64,000 nt of DNA from BMS3BBIN04 sp964552465 (GTDB taxonomy: Bacteria; Electryoneota; Electryoneia; Electryoneales; Electryoneaceae): NCBI GenBank assembly GCA_964552465.1, contig CAZKGR010000004.1, forward strand, positions 1 through 64,000. Direction: 5' to 3'. Under the pieces are notes generated by a model. That model saw only the letters and a list, made by a program, of their open reading frames with translations. It did no database searches and was not told where the DNA came from. Positions 43,915 to 53,244 of this stretch are shown here, piece after piece (within the stretch, counting starts at the first letter, position 1; each line of letters starts with the position of its first letter). A program made the position numbers and the translations under genes.

Positions 43915-45102
43915 GTGACAATGCGGATCACACGTTTGTTCGTCGTGTTGTTTCTCCTTGGGGTATTGCTGGTTGGATGCGATAGTGGATGCTCATGCCA
44001 ACAGGAGTCTGCTCCGCCACCACCTCCACCTGAACCGGAAGAGGAAGAGGAAGTGACGATAGTCCAGGAATCGGAGCTCGAAGTCATTCGTCCTGATACC
44101 TCTGATGTTCTCAAAGAAGCTCCGACGACTCCCTCAGCGAAACCTGAACCTGTTGAGTCCAGCGAGTTGACAGATTTGCGTCGTGAAAGAGTCCGGGAGC
44201 GTCCTCGGTTGGCGGACAGGCGTCGCGAAACAGTTGTCGTTACTCCTGTACCACCACCGATGCCAGTTATTGAACCGGACGCTGTACCTGTACCAGTCAG
44301 TGCACCGATGCCGGAACCAGTACCTGTTGAAGAGCCCGAGATTGAGCTTGAGCATGCAATCGAAGTGATGGAGGGACCGTACGGGATCATCTTTGCGAAG
44401 ATTCCTGATGGTCAGTATTCAATGGGTTCGGAAGACGATGAATGGGGCCGCGATCTGGACGAAGGTCCGACAAAAGAAATTACAGTCAGTGAGTTCTGGT
44501 TGGGTCAAACCGAGGTTACGCTTCGTCAATGGCGGTCGGTGATGGGTCATTTACCATTCCGTTGGCAGTCAGGGAATGCTCCACCAGAGTGGACGCTTGA
44601 TGAACCGGTCAGGTATGTGAGCTGGGATGAGGTTCGTCAGTTTTTAAGTGAGCTGAGTCGGCAGACTGGAAGTGAATACAGATTACCAACTGAATCCGAA
44701 TGGGAGTATGCGTGCCGGGGGTGGGAAGAGACTGCGTTCTGGTGTGGTGATCACGAGGCAGATGTCCGGGAAACGGACTGGATGGGCCCGTATGGCGCTT
44801 TGCATGAGGTCAAAACTTCCGGACGTTTCAATCCATTCGGGTTATATGACATGCATGGGAATGTGAGCGAGTGGGTAGAGGATGACTACGTAGACACCTT
44901 TCGTGATTTTCCAGACGATGGTAGCGCGTACATCTATCATCCACGTTTACCCTTGCGTTTGTCTCGCGGTGGCAACTTCCTCAGCACGCCGGGCAACTCA
45001 CGTAGCGCAGCTCGAGAGCCGGTCGAGCCGTCGACACGTTTCAGCACTATTGGATTCAGGATTGCCACTGAGAATATGACTGAGGTAGCACTGGGCGATT
45101 AG
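43915..45102 (+). CDS. Lipoprotein with a formylglycine-generating-enzyme (FGE/SUMF1) fold
   Basis: 395 residues. A lipoprotein signal (LFLLGVLLVGC, Cys22) is followed by a spacer of about 130 residues rich in Pro, Glu and Val. The FGE-sulfatase domain covers about residues 155-390. It has IPDGQYSMGSEDDEWGRDLD, WLGQTEVTLRQW, EYRLPTESEWEYACRG, NPFGLYDMHGNVSEWVEDDY and LSRGGNFLSTPGNSRSAARE. The Cys pair of true FGE is absent: the usual RSACR-like position reads RSAAR. So this is a fold relative (binding or structural) rather than a sulfatase activator. The start at GTG 43915 follows AGGAG by 8 nt; ATG 43921 is possible. It is probably anchored facing the periplasm or outside. Confidence 0.88.
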   Translation: MTMRITRLFVVLFLLGVLLVGCDSGCSCQQESAPPPPPPEPEEEEEVTIVQESELEVIRPDTSDVLKEAPTTPSAKPEPVESSELTDLRRERVRERPRLADRRRETVVVTPVPPPMPVIEPDAVPVPVSAPMPEPVPVEEPEIELEHAIEVMEGPYGIIFAKIPDGQYSMGSEDDEWGRDLDEGPTKEITVSEFWLGQTEVTLRQWRSVMGHLPFRWQSGNAPPEWTLDEPVRYVSWDEVRQFLSELSRQTGSEYRLPTESEWEYACRGWEETAFWCGDHEADVRETDWMGPYGALHEVKTSGRFNPFGLYDMHGNVSEWVEDDYVDTFRDFPDDGSAYIYHPRLPLRLSRGGNFLSTPGNSRSAAREPVEPSTRFSTIGFRIATENMTEVALGD

Positions 45103-45170
45103 TACCTGACTGGTATTCCGAACATCATTAACGTCAACGAGTACTTCATTTTCATCTGCTTGTTCATCAT
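45099..45170 (-). CDS. Possible 23-residue small ORF
   Basis: AGGAG is followed 5-6 nt later by ATGATG, giving a 23-residue frame with a Lys/Met-rich start and a short hydrophobic stretch (SLTLMMFGIPV). It ends within the stop codon of the lipoprotein gene. It reads like the beginning of a signal peptide cut short, so it could be the remnant 5' end of a lost secreted-protein gene. Very tentative. Confidence 0.2.
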   Translation of the reverse strand: MMNKQMKMKYSLTLMMFGIPVRY

Positions 45171-45437
45171 AACTTCTCCTGCGATCATTGAGGTTCGAGA
45201 CCCGATGGCTAGGTGATCCGCACCAGCTCTAGCCTCCATCGTTTATTTCGGAAAATTCGAAAAATCCCTTCAAATCCCAAGAGAGATGTCTTACTTTCCA
45301 CATCGCGCCAGCACCGTTGCGAGACGTGCTGGAGAAAAAACGGACACAATTCTGTACTGTACTGTGTTTCGAGCTTTGTGAGAACGGATAAGCACAGTTC
45401 AGTGCGATAGATTTGCTTTGACGAAGGAGGGTGTGTA
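45171..45437. other. Leader region of the C25-like protein gene
   Basis: About 270 bases without a credible gene. The region GCCAGCACCG...TGCGAGACGTGCTGG (near 45309-45332) can form an imperfect stem (CCAGCAC/GTGCTGG) and is followed by AGAAAAAACGG. The strong SD AAGGAGG at the end belongs to the next gene. Confidence 0.4.
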
Positions 45438-48400
45438 ATGCGTGGGTTACGGGTTGCCCTGACAACGATGATTCTGCTTTTTGTGATGGTTTCAGGGGTG
45501 TTTGCTTCGGCGACGCTTGAGCAATCTGCAGTGCGATGGGAGTCAGTTGAATCGGACGAAACTGGCGTTCGCGCCAGACTTACTGTCCAATCGTTCAACG
45601 TCGTATCGGATGATATTGGCGATTACATCGATGTCCCCGGCATGTTGCCGACGGATTCTCCCATCCCTGTGATTACCACGTTTGTTAATGCCCCGAACGG
45701 GGTTGGCGTGACAGCCACCGTAGTCGCCAATGGTTATGTAGGTACAGGTCTGTACGCACCAGAACTGGCTGGTACGATGGAGAGTGTGCTGGTTGGCGAT
45801 CCGGTTGTGTTCCGTGGGATTCGCATGTTCCCTGTGACACTGGCACCAGCCCGCGTGGCTGATGATGGCGAAATCATGTTCGCTAACAGTGTAGACATGG
45901 ATGTAGCCTTCGAGGGTCAGGATGACCGTGGTGAAGGTTCGATTCAGGAAATCAACTTATCTGCTGAAGTCGAACGCTACATGCGTGATCTGCTTCTGAA
46001 CATTGACGAAGTGGACTTGAATGTTGTCGCGCCGGTTGGTCGCTTGCTTGTCGTTGTCGAGAACAATGCAACCCTTATATCGCGGATGGACCCATACGTT
46101 CAGTGGAAGCGACAGCAGGGTTATGAGGTCATCGTAGATCACCCGACCTCAACGACTTCCACCACAGCGATTTTCAACGTGATCAACTCATACTACAGTG
46201 ACGGCAACGAGGTTCCCCTCGATTACGTGTTGCTGGTCGGCGACCACAACGGTTCAGTGGACATGGTCGCATACAACTCGCTGACTGACCACTGGTATTC
46301 GCAGCTTGAAGGCGGCGATATTCTCGGTGATGTCGCGATTGGGCGTTTCAGCGTGCAGGATGCTTCCGTTGAGCTTGCGCGTGTTGTGAACAAGGCAATT
46401 GCGTATGAGCGCGATGTTTACATGGCCGATACCAGCTGGTTGACGAATGCTGTGTTAACCTCGGGTACATCTTCTGGTATCAGCACAATTCTGACCAATC
46501 GTGCCATTAAGCAGATGCTCCATGATAACAGCATGACTGCAGACACATTGTGGTACACGATGGGCGGCGATATTCCCCAGTTCATAGTGGATAATGTGAA
46601 CGATGGCGCTAGTTTCGTGAACTACCGCGGTTACCTGGGAATGTCGGGTTGGAGTACGACTGATCTCAACAACATGACAAACGGATCCCGTCTACCTGTC
46701 GTAATCACGATTACCTGCGGAACAGGCGACTTTGCGAACACGACAACGGAAATTACGGAAGGATTCTTCCGCGCAGGTGCTGGCGGGACAGAGTTCTGGG
46801 GTGGTGTGGCGAGCATCGGAACCGCGACAACAGCAACTCATACTCGGTTCAATAACATCGTAGATGGCGGTATTTACGAAGCGATGTTGCAGCGTAATAT
46901 CCGTCCTTTGGGTTGGGCTCTGGTGAACGGAAAACTGCGTTTGTACGAAGCATATATCGGTACCGATGATGCTGGCAGTATTCAGAACTTCACCTATTGG
47001 AATAATCTGATGGGTGATCCGGCGTTGAGGGTGTGGACCGGTAGACCGGATTATGCCACAGTCACTCACGAAAGTGCGATTCAAACGGGTCAGAACTACC
47101 TGGATGTTGATGTCAGTTATCCAAACACATGGCCGGAATTGATTTGGGCAACACTTGCGGATAACGACCGAGTGTTGTCGACTCATCGCATAGATGCATC
47201 TGGTAGCATTCGTCTTCCATTCGATCCAAGCCTTGTCGGCCACACAATGAAGCTGACGGTAGTCGGTGACAATGTGGTACCGTATCAGGCAGACATTTCG
47301 ATAAATACCGTCGCGAACTACGTGTACGTCTCTTCGATGACCATTAACGACGGTGCTGGCGACGATGATCTCGCGAATCCAGGTGAAACAGTCGCTTTAA
47401 ATCTTACGATGCGCAATGGCGGTTCATCGGCCGCTCCTGGTCAAACAGCGACAGTGACAGCAGATAGTCCATACCTGTCCATTGTCGGAGGCAATACTTT
47501 CAATGTACCAGCACTCGGATCAGGCGCGTCAACGACTATCAACGCTGCGGTTCAGGTTGCGGTAGATCCGACAACTCCGAACGGTACTCAAGCGGATTTA
47601 ACTGTCGTTGTGGGTGCAACTCAGGATAGTGATGCGCATTTGACCATCGTTGGTTTCACTGCGTCTATAGGTGGCGGAACCCTTGATATCAGCGGTAACG
47701 GCCAACTTGACCCGAACGAGACAATCCAGTTGTCGTTCCCATTTACGAATCTGGGTGACGCGACTGCTACTGGCTTGACTGGTGTCCTATCTACACCCAA
47801 TCCACATATAAACATCACCGACGATACCGCTTCCTATCCATTCGCGGCAGTCGGTGCAACGAGTATCAATACGGCTGATCCGTTCGTTGTAACTGTTACC
47901 AACGATGCCTACAACGGTGAACCGGTTGATTTCACGTTGACGGTTACTGATGACGATGGTGGGGAGGATGAAACCAGCTATCGCGCTTATGTCGGCGATC
48001 CAGCAAACAACGGCGTAACTGGTCCTGACGCTTACGGATACTGGGCTGTTGATAACACGGACGTCAACTTTGGCGCAGTTCCAATCTACAACTGGGTCAG
48101 CATTGCCTCGCCTGGCAATTTGCTCAACGTTTCCGATACTGGCAACGAAGATGATGATGCGGAAATGATCACGCTGCCGTTTGCTTTCATGTATTACGGA
48201 CAGGCGTACAACCGGATCACTGTAAGCAGCAATGGTACGGCAGCGTTTGGCGATAGTAACACGCTGTACACATTCCGTAACTGGCCGATCCCGAACCCGC
48301 TTGGCCCGCCGGCGATGTTGGCGGTCAACTGGGAAGACCACTTGACGTCTGGCGGCGGTGTATATGCTTTCCATGACAGCGGTAACGGTCGCTTTATCAT

Positions 48401-51251
48401 CCAGTGGAATGTGCAAGCGCGTAACACCGGTGCGCCTCAGGTATTCCAGGCGATTCTGTATGATCCATCTCTCTGGCCGACGCAGACTGGTAACGGAAAG
48501 ATTCAGTTCCAATACCAGACCTTCTCACAGGAACCGGGCATTTACTACGATAACGATTACTGCACCGTGGGCATCGAAAGCCCGGATCAGTCCACCGGAA
48601 TTCAGTATTTGTATTGGACGATGTATGACGATGATGCTGCATCGATCAACGGTACTCGTGCGATCATGTTCACTGACGATTTATCAGGTGGAGGAGGTGT
48701 CGATCCGGATGCCCAGATCGGACCTGAGAACATAAGTGTGCAATACGAGGGTATACCTGTTAGTGACTATGTAAGTATTGAGAACATTGGTCAGGAAGGC
48801 ACATTGGTCTGGAGCATCACAGAGAACGACAACCAGGTCATGGGTGCTGCACGTCGCGAAGGACTGGGTTTGCCAGCGGTTCCAGAAGTTGATGAACCAT
48901 CTGACGAGGTGATTGACTGGCTGCAGTATAACCGCCAGAAGGAAGAGGAAGCCGCGCAACCACAAGCCAACCTGATTGAGGAAGAGGGTCAGGGTACTGA
49001 TCCAGTCATTGATGATTTCGGTGGACCGGATGCGTTTGGATACTATTGGAAAGACTCGAACGAACCTGATGGTCCAACATACAGTTGGCATAGCAATTAC
49101 GGCACAGCGTTCAACTCTGGTGACATCGTAAGCGGTAGCATGGATGACGGCTATTTCGGTGGAGAGTCACTCGGATTCAGCTTTGACTTCTATGGCGCCA
49201 CTTACACCTCAGTCTTCATCAACACGAACGGATTTGTGACGTTCCAATCGAACCAGACCGGTAGTTCGACATACGGCAACCGCAATCTGCCGAGCACAAA
49301 CGCTCCGCGTTCTGGTCAGCCGGCATCAATGCTGGCTGGGTTCTGGGATGACTTGAATCCTGGAGATGGTGGTACGATTTACTTCTATACCAACAACTCC
49401 AATCTCGCTGTGATCACCTACTACGATGTGCCGGGTTATGGTGGCAACGGTTTGTATCGTTTCCAGATCCAGATTCATGGTAACGATCAAGTCTTCTTCA
49501 TGTATAACAGCATGGGTACGGAGGATATCACTAACGCTACCATTGGTATCCAGAACGACAACGGAACCATTGGCTTGGAATCGGTTTACAATGGTGCCTA
49601 TGTCGAGGATAACCTGGCGATTCTGTACTACTCGTCTACAGTGTGGTTCGAGGCGATCGACAACATCGGCATGCTGAATCCCGGCGAATCTACGCTTGCC
49701 GAAATCCAATTTGATGGTGATGGCCTGGCGGATGGCATATATGAAGGTTCGCTGACAGTTGCGACCAATGACCAGGATCTGCCTTCAGTCAATATCCCGG
49801 TTGCGATGTATGTTGGTGTGGCATTCGATCCACCAGTGGTCAGTGACATACCGGATCAGTCAATTGATCCGGGCCAGACTTTCGCTCAGATCAGCCTTGA
49901 CGACTACGTCATTGATCCGAACTACCCGGATAACCAGATAAGCTGGACGGCTACAGGTCAGACCGATCTTACGGTGAGCATTGTCAACCGTGTCGCAACG
50001 ATCACCACGCCAAACCCACAATGGACGGGTGCGGAAACTGTCACATTTACCGCGACGAATCCGGATAACACGTCGGATAGTGACGACGCGACCTTCAGCG
50101 TCGGCGCCGGTGCAGTCGGTGTACCGTTCGCAGGTGGACGTTTCGAGTTGATCTCGTTCCCGGTCGACATCCCATCTCTGGCGGTTGAGGATGCGTTCTC
50201 TGGCATGACAAACCTGATTCTGGTGCGTGATGATGACGGTGGAACCTACTGGCCTGGGCAGGGTATCAACACGATTGGCAACATTGATCTGACCGAGGGA
50301 TATCGCGTATTCACAAACACGGCTCAAACGTTTACCATGACAGGTGTTGAGCTGGGTGCGACGACCACCTACAGTGTTTCTTCAGGCCAGTGGAACTGGG
50401 TCGGAACACCATTCATAACGCCAGTGGATGTTGTGACCGCCTTCAGCCCGATAGTCAACAACCTCTACATCGCTGTCAACGATGACGGTCAGATCTACTG
50501 GCCGAATCTCGGCATCAATACAATTGGTGACCTGACACCCGGTGACGGCTACTACATCTATGTAGCGCAGAACCTGAACTTCCAGTACAGCGACGGTACA
50601 ATGGTAGCGGCGCTGCCTGACAATACGAATATGATCACCGAACTGCCTTCTGCACCAAGTGCACCAGCTCCGACAGGCACACTGTACCTGGTCCATGTGC
50701 AGTTGCACGAAGACTTGCAAGGTGTTGGTGTGGAAACTGTCGAGATTCTCGACGGCTCAACGGTCGTCGGTGCTGGCTATTTGCTGCCGGACCGTGACGA
50801 AGCGGTTGTCGTGACGTGGCAGGGTGATGCGGAAGCGCAGATCGCAGGCTACGACGAAGGCAACGAGTTGAAGGTTCGGTTGTTGAATGAGTCTGGTTCG
50901 ACGATCAAGACGGCAATCGTTGGCGAAGGGAGTGTCTTCGGTGAAGGTTCACATGCGACCGTTACTGTTCGCAACGCCGAGCTCCCGCAAGAGTTTGCGG
51001 TGAGTACTGGTTATCCGAATCCGTTCAACCCGACGATCACTATTCCATACGCTTTGCCGCAGGCGGGGAAGGTACACTTCGCGGTCTTCAACGTGCTTGG
51101 TCAGCAGGTGTTCGCCAAGTCGATGCAGCAGGATGCTGGTCACCACCAGTTCCTGTTCCATCCGGATCGTGGCATCTCCAGCGGCGTGTACTTCCTGCAC
51201 GTGCAATACGGTCAGCACATGGACCGTCAGAAGATCATGTTGTTGAAATGA
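45438..51251 (+). CDS. Giant gingipain-like (C25) secreted protein with T9SS sorting domain
   Basis: 1937 residues. The signal peptide MRGLRVALTTMILLFVMVSG starts behind AAGGAGG. A propeptide-like region is followed by the C25 fold (about 210-545): LLVVVENNATLISRMDPYVQ, DYVLLVGDHNG, ILGDVAIGRFSV and LPVVITITCGTGDF with the nucleophile Cys427. At the gingipain His position (NYxGH) it reads NYRGY (Tyr399), and no His lies nearby. CARDB-like beta domains follow. Then there are two related beta-sandwich repeats (about 855-1080 and 1190-1405, each starting PDAxGY), an Ig/cadherin-like domain, and a pair of YWPxxGINTIGxL repeats. The sorting domain is YPNPFNPTITIPY ... SSGVYFLHV ... KIMLLK. It could be a protease, an inactive relative or an adhesin. 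Confidence 0.88.
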   Translation: MRGLRVALTTMILLFVMVSGVFASATLEQSAVRWESVESDETGVRARLTVQSFNVVSDDIGDYIDVPGMLPTDSPIPVITTFVNAPNGVGVTATVVANGYVGTGLYAPELAGTMESVLVGDPVVFRGIRMFPVTLAPARVADDGEIMFANSVDMDVAFEGQDDRGEGSIQEINLSAEVERYMRDLLLNIDEVDLNVVAPVGRLLVVVENNATLISRMDPYVQWKRQQGYEVIVDHPTSTTSTTAIFNVINSYYSDGNEVPLDYVLLVGDHNGSVDMVAYNSLTDHWYSQLEGGDILGDVAIGRFSVQDASVELARVVNKAIAYERDVYMADTSWLTNAVLTSGTSSGISTILTNRAIKQMLHDNSMTADTLWYTMGGDIPQFIVDNVNDGASFVNYRGYLGMSGWSTTDLNNMTNGSRLPVVITITCGTGDFANTTTEITEGFFRAGAGGTEFWGGVASIGTATTATHTRFNNIVDGGIYEAMLQRNIRPLGWALVNGKLRLYEAYIGTDDAGSIQNFTYWNNLMGDPALRVWTGRPDYATVTHESAIQTGQNYLDVDVSYPNTWPELIWATLADNDRVLSTHRIDASGSIRLPFDPSLVGHTMKLTVVGDNVVPYQADISINTVANYVYVSSMTINDGAGDDDLANPGETVALNLTMRNGGSSAAPGQTATVTADSPYLSIVGGNTFNVPALGSGASTTINAAVQVAVDPTTPNGTQADLTVVVGATQDSDAHLTIVGFTASIGGGTLDISGNGQLDPNETIQLSFPFTNLGDATATGLTGVLSTPNPHINITDDTASYPFAAVGATSINTADPFVVTVTNDAYNGEPVDFTLTVTDDDGGEDETSYRAYVGDPANNGVTGPDAYGYWAVDNTDVNFGAVPIYNWVSIASPGNLLNVSDTGNEDDDAEMITLPFAFMYYGQAYNRITVSSNGTAAFGDSNTLYTFRNWPIPNPLGPPAMLAVNWEDHLTSGGGVYAFHDSGNGRFIIQWNVQARNTGAPQVFQAILYDPSLWPTQTGNGKIQFQYQTFSQEPGIYYDNDYCTVGIESPDQSTGIQYLYWTMYDDDAASINGTRAIMFTDDLSGGGGVDPDAQIGPENISVQYEGIPVSDYVSIENIGQEGTLVWSITENDNQVMGAARREGLGLPAVPEVDEPSDEVIDWLQYNRQKEEEAAQPQANLIEEEGQGTDPVIDDFGGPDAFGYYWKDSNEPDGPTYSWHSNYGTAFNSGDIVSGSMDDGYFGGESLGFSFDFYGATYTSVFINTNGFVTFQSNQTGSSTYGNRNLPSTNAPRSGQPASMLAGFWDDLNPGDGGTIYFYTNNSNLAVITYYDVPGYGGNGLYRFQIQIHGNDQVFFMYNSMGTEDITNATIGIQNDNGTIGLESVYNGAYVEDNLAILYYSSTVWFEAIDNIGMLNPGESTLAEIQFDGDGLADGIYEGSLTVATNDQDLPSVNIPVAMYVGVAFDPPVVSDIPDQSIDPGQTFAQISLDDYVIDPNYPDNQISWTATGQTDLTVSIVNRVATITTPNPQWTGAETVTFTATNPDNTSDSDDATFSVGAGAVGVPFAGGRFELISFPVDIPSLAVEDAFSGMTNLILVRDDDGGTYWPGQGINTIGNIDLTEGYRVFTNTAQTFTMTGVELGATTTYSVSSGQWNWVGTPFITPVDVVTAFSPIVNNLYIAVNDDGQIYWPNLGINTIGDLTPGDGYYIYVAQNLNFQYSDGTMVAALPDNTNMITELPSAPSAPAPTGTLYLVHVQLHEDLQGVGVETVEILDGSTVVGAGYLLPDRDEAVVVTWQGDAEAQIAGYDEGNELKVRLLNESGSTIKTAIVGEGSVFGEGSHATVTVRNAELPQEFAVSTGYPNPFNPTITIPYALPQAGKVHFAVFNVLGQQVFAKSMQQDAGHHQFLFHPDRGISSGVYFLHVQYGQHMDRQKIMLLK

Positions 51252-51286
51252 CAGTCCCGAGTCTCGAGTCCTGAGTCTTGAGGAAC
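51252..51286 (+). repeat. Five-unit heptamer array (GAGTCYN)
   Basis: CAGTCCC, GAGTCTC, GAGTCCT, GAGTCTT, GAGGAAC in exact 7-bp register, beginning immediately after the TGA stop of the C25-like gene. Confidence 0.65.
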
Positions 51287-51296
51287 AAACTTTTAG

Positions 51297-51331
51297 CGGT
51301 CTCATCGGAGCTCATCCGGTGGGACCGTTTT
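51297..51331 (+). terminator. Terminator of the C25-like gene
   Basis: CGGTCTCATCGGA pairs with TCCGGTGGGACCG (two G-U pairs) over a 5-nt loop, followed by TTTT. It covers the GTG at 51319, which argues against that codon as the uvrC start. Confidence 0.7.
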
Positions 51332-51351
51332 GCGTCTACAAAACGTATGTT

Positions 51352-53244
51352 ATGCACATGCGTGATGAAATGAACCAGAAAGCCACCACAGAAGTGCCAG
51401 ATCAATCCGAACCACAGCTCTCACTTAAGGAAAAGCTGAATCTCCTGCCGACCGATCCGGGTGTCTACCTGTTCAAGGATGTGAACGGTAAGACGATCTA
51501 TATCGGCAAGGCAAAAGTGCTGCGCAACCGTGTTCGCAGCTACTTCACGAAGGGCCATGACGGGCGTTTCCAGTATGAAATCCTGACTTCGCGCATCGCG
51601 GATGTTGAAACAATCATAACCGTCAATGAACTTGAGGCGTTGATCGTCGAGGCGAACCTGATCCGTCGGCATCGCCCGCGGTTCAACATGGACGTCCGCG
51701 ATCCCGGATCGTACCCCTACCTGAAGGTGTCGAAGGAGCGGTTTCCACGTGTGTTCCTGACTCGCAAACCGAAGGATGACGGGTCGAAGTATTATGGTCC
51801 ATTGTCCAACGTTACCGAGATGAAGGATACACTTCGTACCTTGCGCAAAGCCTGCCAGATCCGGACATGCAGCCTCAAGATCACACCGACAAGCATCGAA
51901 AAGCAGAAGCACAAACTGTGTCTTGAATATCATATCGGCAACTGTGAAGGTCCGTGCGTAGGTCTGGTTAGTGAGAGTGAATACGGTGACGGCTTAAAGT
52001 TACTCGTGAATGCTGTGCACGGAAGACAGGCGCCATTGATCGAGGTGCTCGAAGACCGGATGCGTGACCTCGCGCAGAAGCTCAAGTACGAGCAGGCGGC
52101 GAAGGTCCGCGATCAGATCGGGCGGACGAAACAGTTGACCATCCGTCAGACAGTGTTGTCACGCGAAGCGGTTGACCGCGACGTGTTCGCGATGGCACAG
52201 GAGGATGATGACGGCGTCGTCGCTGTGTTGCGCATGCGCGAGGGCAAGATCATCGGGCGGCACCACGTCAACCTCAGTCGTCTTGAACAAAATGCGGCGG
52301 CGGTTTGGATGCGTGTGCTCAGCGACTATTACCTCGGCGAGTTGCACCATGTACCTGCCGAAATCCTGATCCCGGCAGCGTTGGACGATGAGGACAAAGA
52401 GCTGTTGTTGATGTACCTCGCCGAAGAGCGTGGGCGGAAGGTGACGATCACCGTGCCGCACCGGGGTGAAAAATCGCGGCAGGTCCATCTGGCGCACAGC
52501 AACGCTCAGTTGTTGCTCACCGAACGTCTACTCGCGAAGGCGAAGGCGGAACGTATTCCGCACAGCTTGTTGATGCTCGAAGAACACCTCAGGCTCGATG
52601 GTCCGCCGCTGGCTATTGAGTGTTTCGACAACTCGAACCTCTTCGGACAGCATCCGGTCGCGGCAATGGTTCGCTTTCAGGACGGACGTCCGGCGAAGAA
52701 GGAGTACCGCCATTACAAGATCAGGAATGTGGTCGGGATCGACGATTTCGCGTCGATGGAGGAAGTGGTCGGACGTCGCTATCGCCGTTTGTTGAAGGAA
52801 GATCGCGATAAACTACCAGATCTTGTCCTGATCGACGGCGGCAAGGGTCAGGTCAACGCTGCTCGTCGTATTGTAGATGAATTGGGGCTGCGTGATCTGC
52901 CGGTTGTCGGTTTGGCGAAACGGTTGGAGGAGATCGTTTTCCCGGGCACCGTTGAGCCGATCACGTTGCCGAAGACCAGCTCGGCATTGAAGCTGCTGAT
53001 GCAGCTTCGTGATGAGGCGCACCGTTTCGCGATCACCTTCCACCGGAAGCTCAGGCACGGCGCGTCGGTCTCGTCTGTTCTTGAGGGACTGGAGGGTATT
53101 GGCCCGAACAAGGCGAAGGCGCTTCTACGTCATTTTGGTTCGGTGAAACGGTTGAAAGAAGCATCACCGCAGCAGATCGCGGAAGTACCCGGCTTCTCCG
53201 TCACGGCGGGGGAGAAGCTGCTCGAGAATTTGCACGGTGACTAA
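51352..53244 (+). CDS. uvrC: Excinuclease ABC subunit C (UvrC)
   Basis: Makes both incisions in nucleotide-excision repair, with UvrA and UvrB. 630 residues from ATG 51352. The order is complete. The GIY-YIG nuclease has LPTDPGVYLFKDVNG and TIYIGKAKVLRNRVRSYF. A Cys cluster (CQIRTC ... KLCLEYHIGNCEGPCVG) is of the 4Cys type now linked to Fe-S. The UVR motif is LEDRMRDLAQKLKYEQAAKV. The RNase H-like nuclease has ECFDNSNLFG and DLVLIDGGKGQVNAA. Last is a helix-hairpin-helix pair (LEGIGPNKAKALLRHFGSVK). The start is uncertain among ATGs 51352, 51358 and 51370, none with an SD. It is a housekeeping gene set among secreted-protein genes. Confidence 0.95.
   Translation: MHMRDEMNQKATTEVPDQSEPQLSLKEKLNLLPTDPGVYLFKDVNGKTIYIGKAKVLRNRVRSYFTKGHDGRFQYEILTSRIADVETIITVNELEALIVEANLIRRHRPRFNMDVRDPGSYPYLKVSKERFPRVFLTRKPKDDGSKYYGPLSNVTEMKDTLRTLRKACQIRTCSLKITPTSIEKQKHKLCLEYHIGNCEGPCVGLVSESEYGDGLKLLVNAVHGRQAPLIEVLEDRMRDLAQKLKYEQAAKVRDQIGRTKQLTIRQTVLSREAVDRDVFAMAQEDDDGVVAVLRMREGKIIGRHHVNLSRLEQNAAAVWMRVLSDYYLGELHHVPAEILIPAALDDEDKELLLMYLAEERGRKVTITVPHRGEKSRQVHLAHSNAQLLLTERLLAKAKAERIPHSLLMLEEHLRLDGPPLAIECFDNSNLFGQHPVAAMVRFQDGRPAKKEYRHYKIRNVVGIDDFASMEEVVGRRYRRLLKEDRDKLPDLVLIDGGKGQVNAARRIVDELGLRDLPVVGLAKRLEEIVFPGTVEPITLPKTSSALKLLMQLRDEAHRFAITFHRKLRHGASVSSVLEGLEGIGPNKAKALLRHFGSVKRLKEASPQQIAEVPGFSVTAGEKLLENLHGD

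Noticed and set aside
47787..48512. 241-codon minus-strand frame within the C25-like gene
   Set aside because: Shadow frame; no start signal or motif.
45438..51251. Identification of the C25-like gene as the sortase PorU of the T9SS
   Set aside because: PorU is itself a C25 protein, but this one has a sorting domain and multiple repeat domains, more like a cargo, and no other por/spr genes are adjacent.
51319..51351. GTG 51319 as the start of uvrC, with GGAG 8 nt upstream
   Set aside because: The GGAG and GTG both lie inside the stem-loop of the upstream terminator; the extra residues are unlike UvrC.
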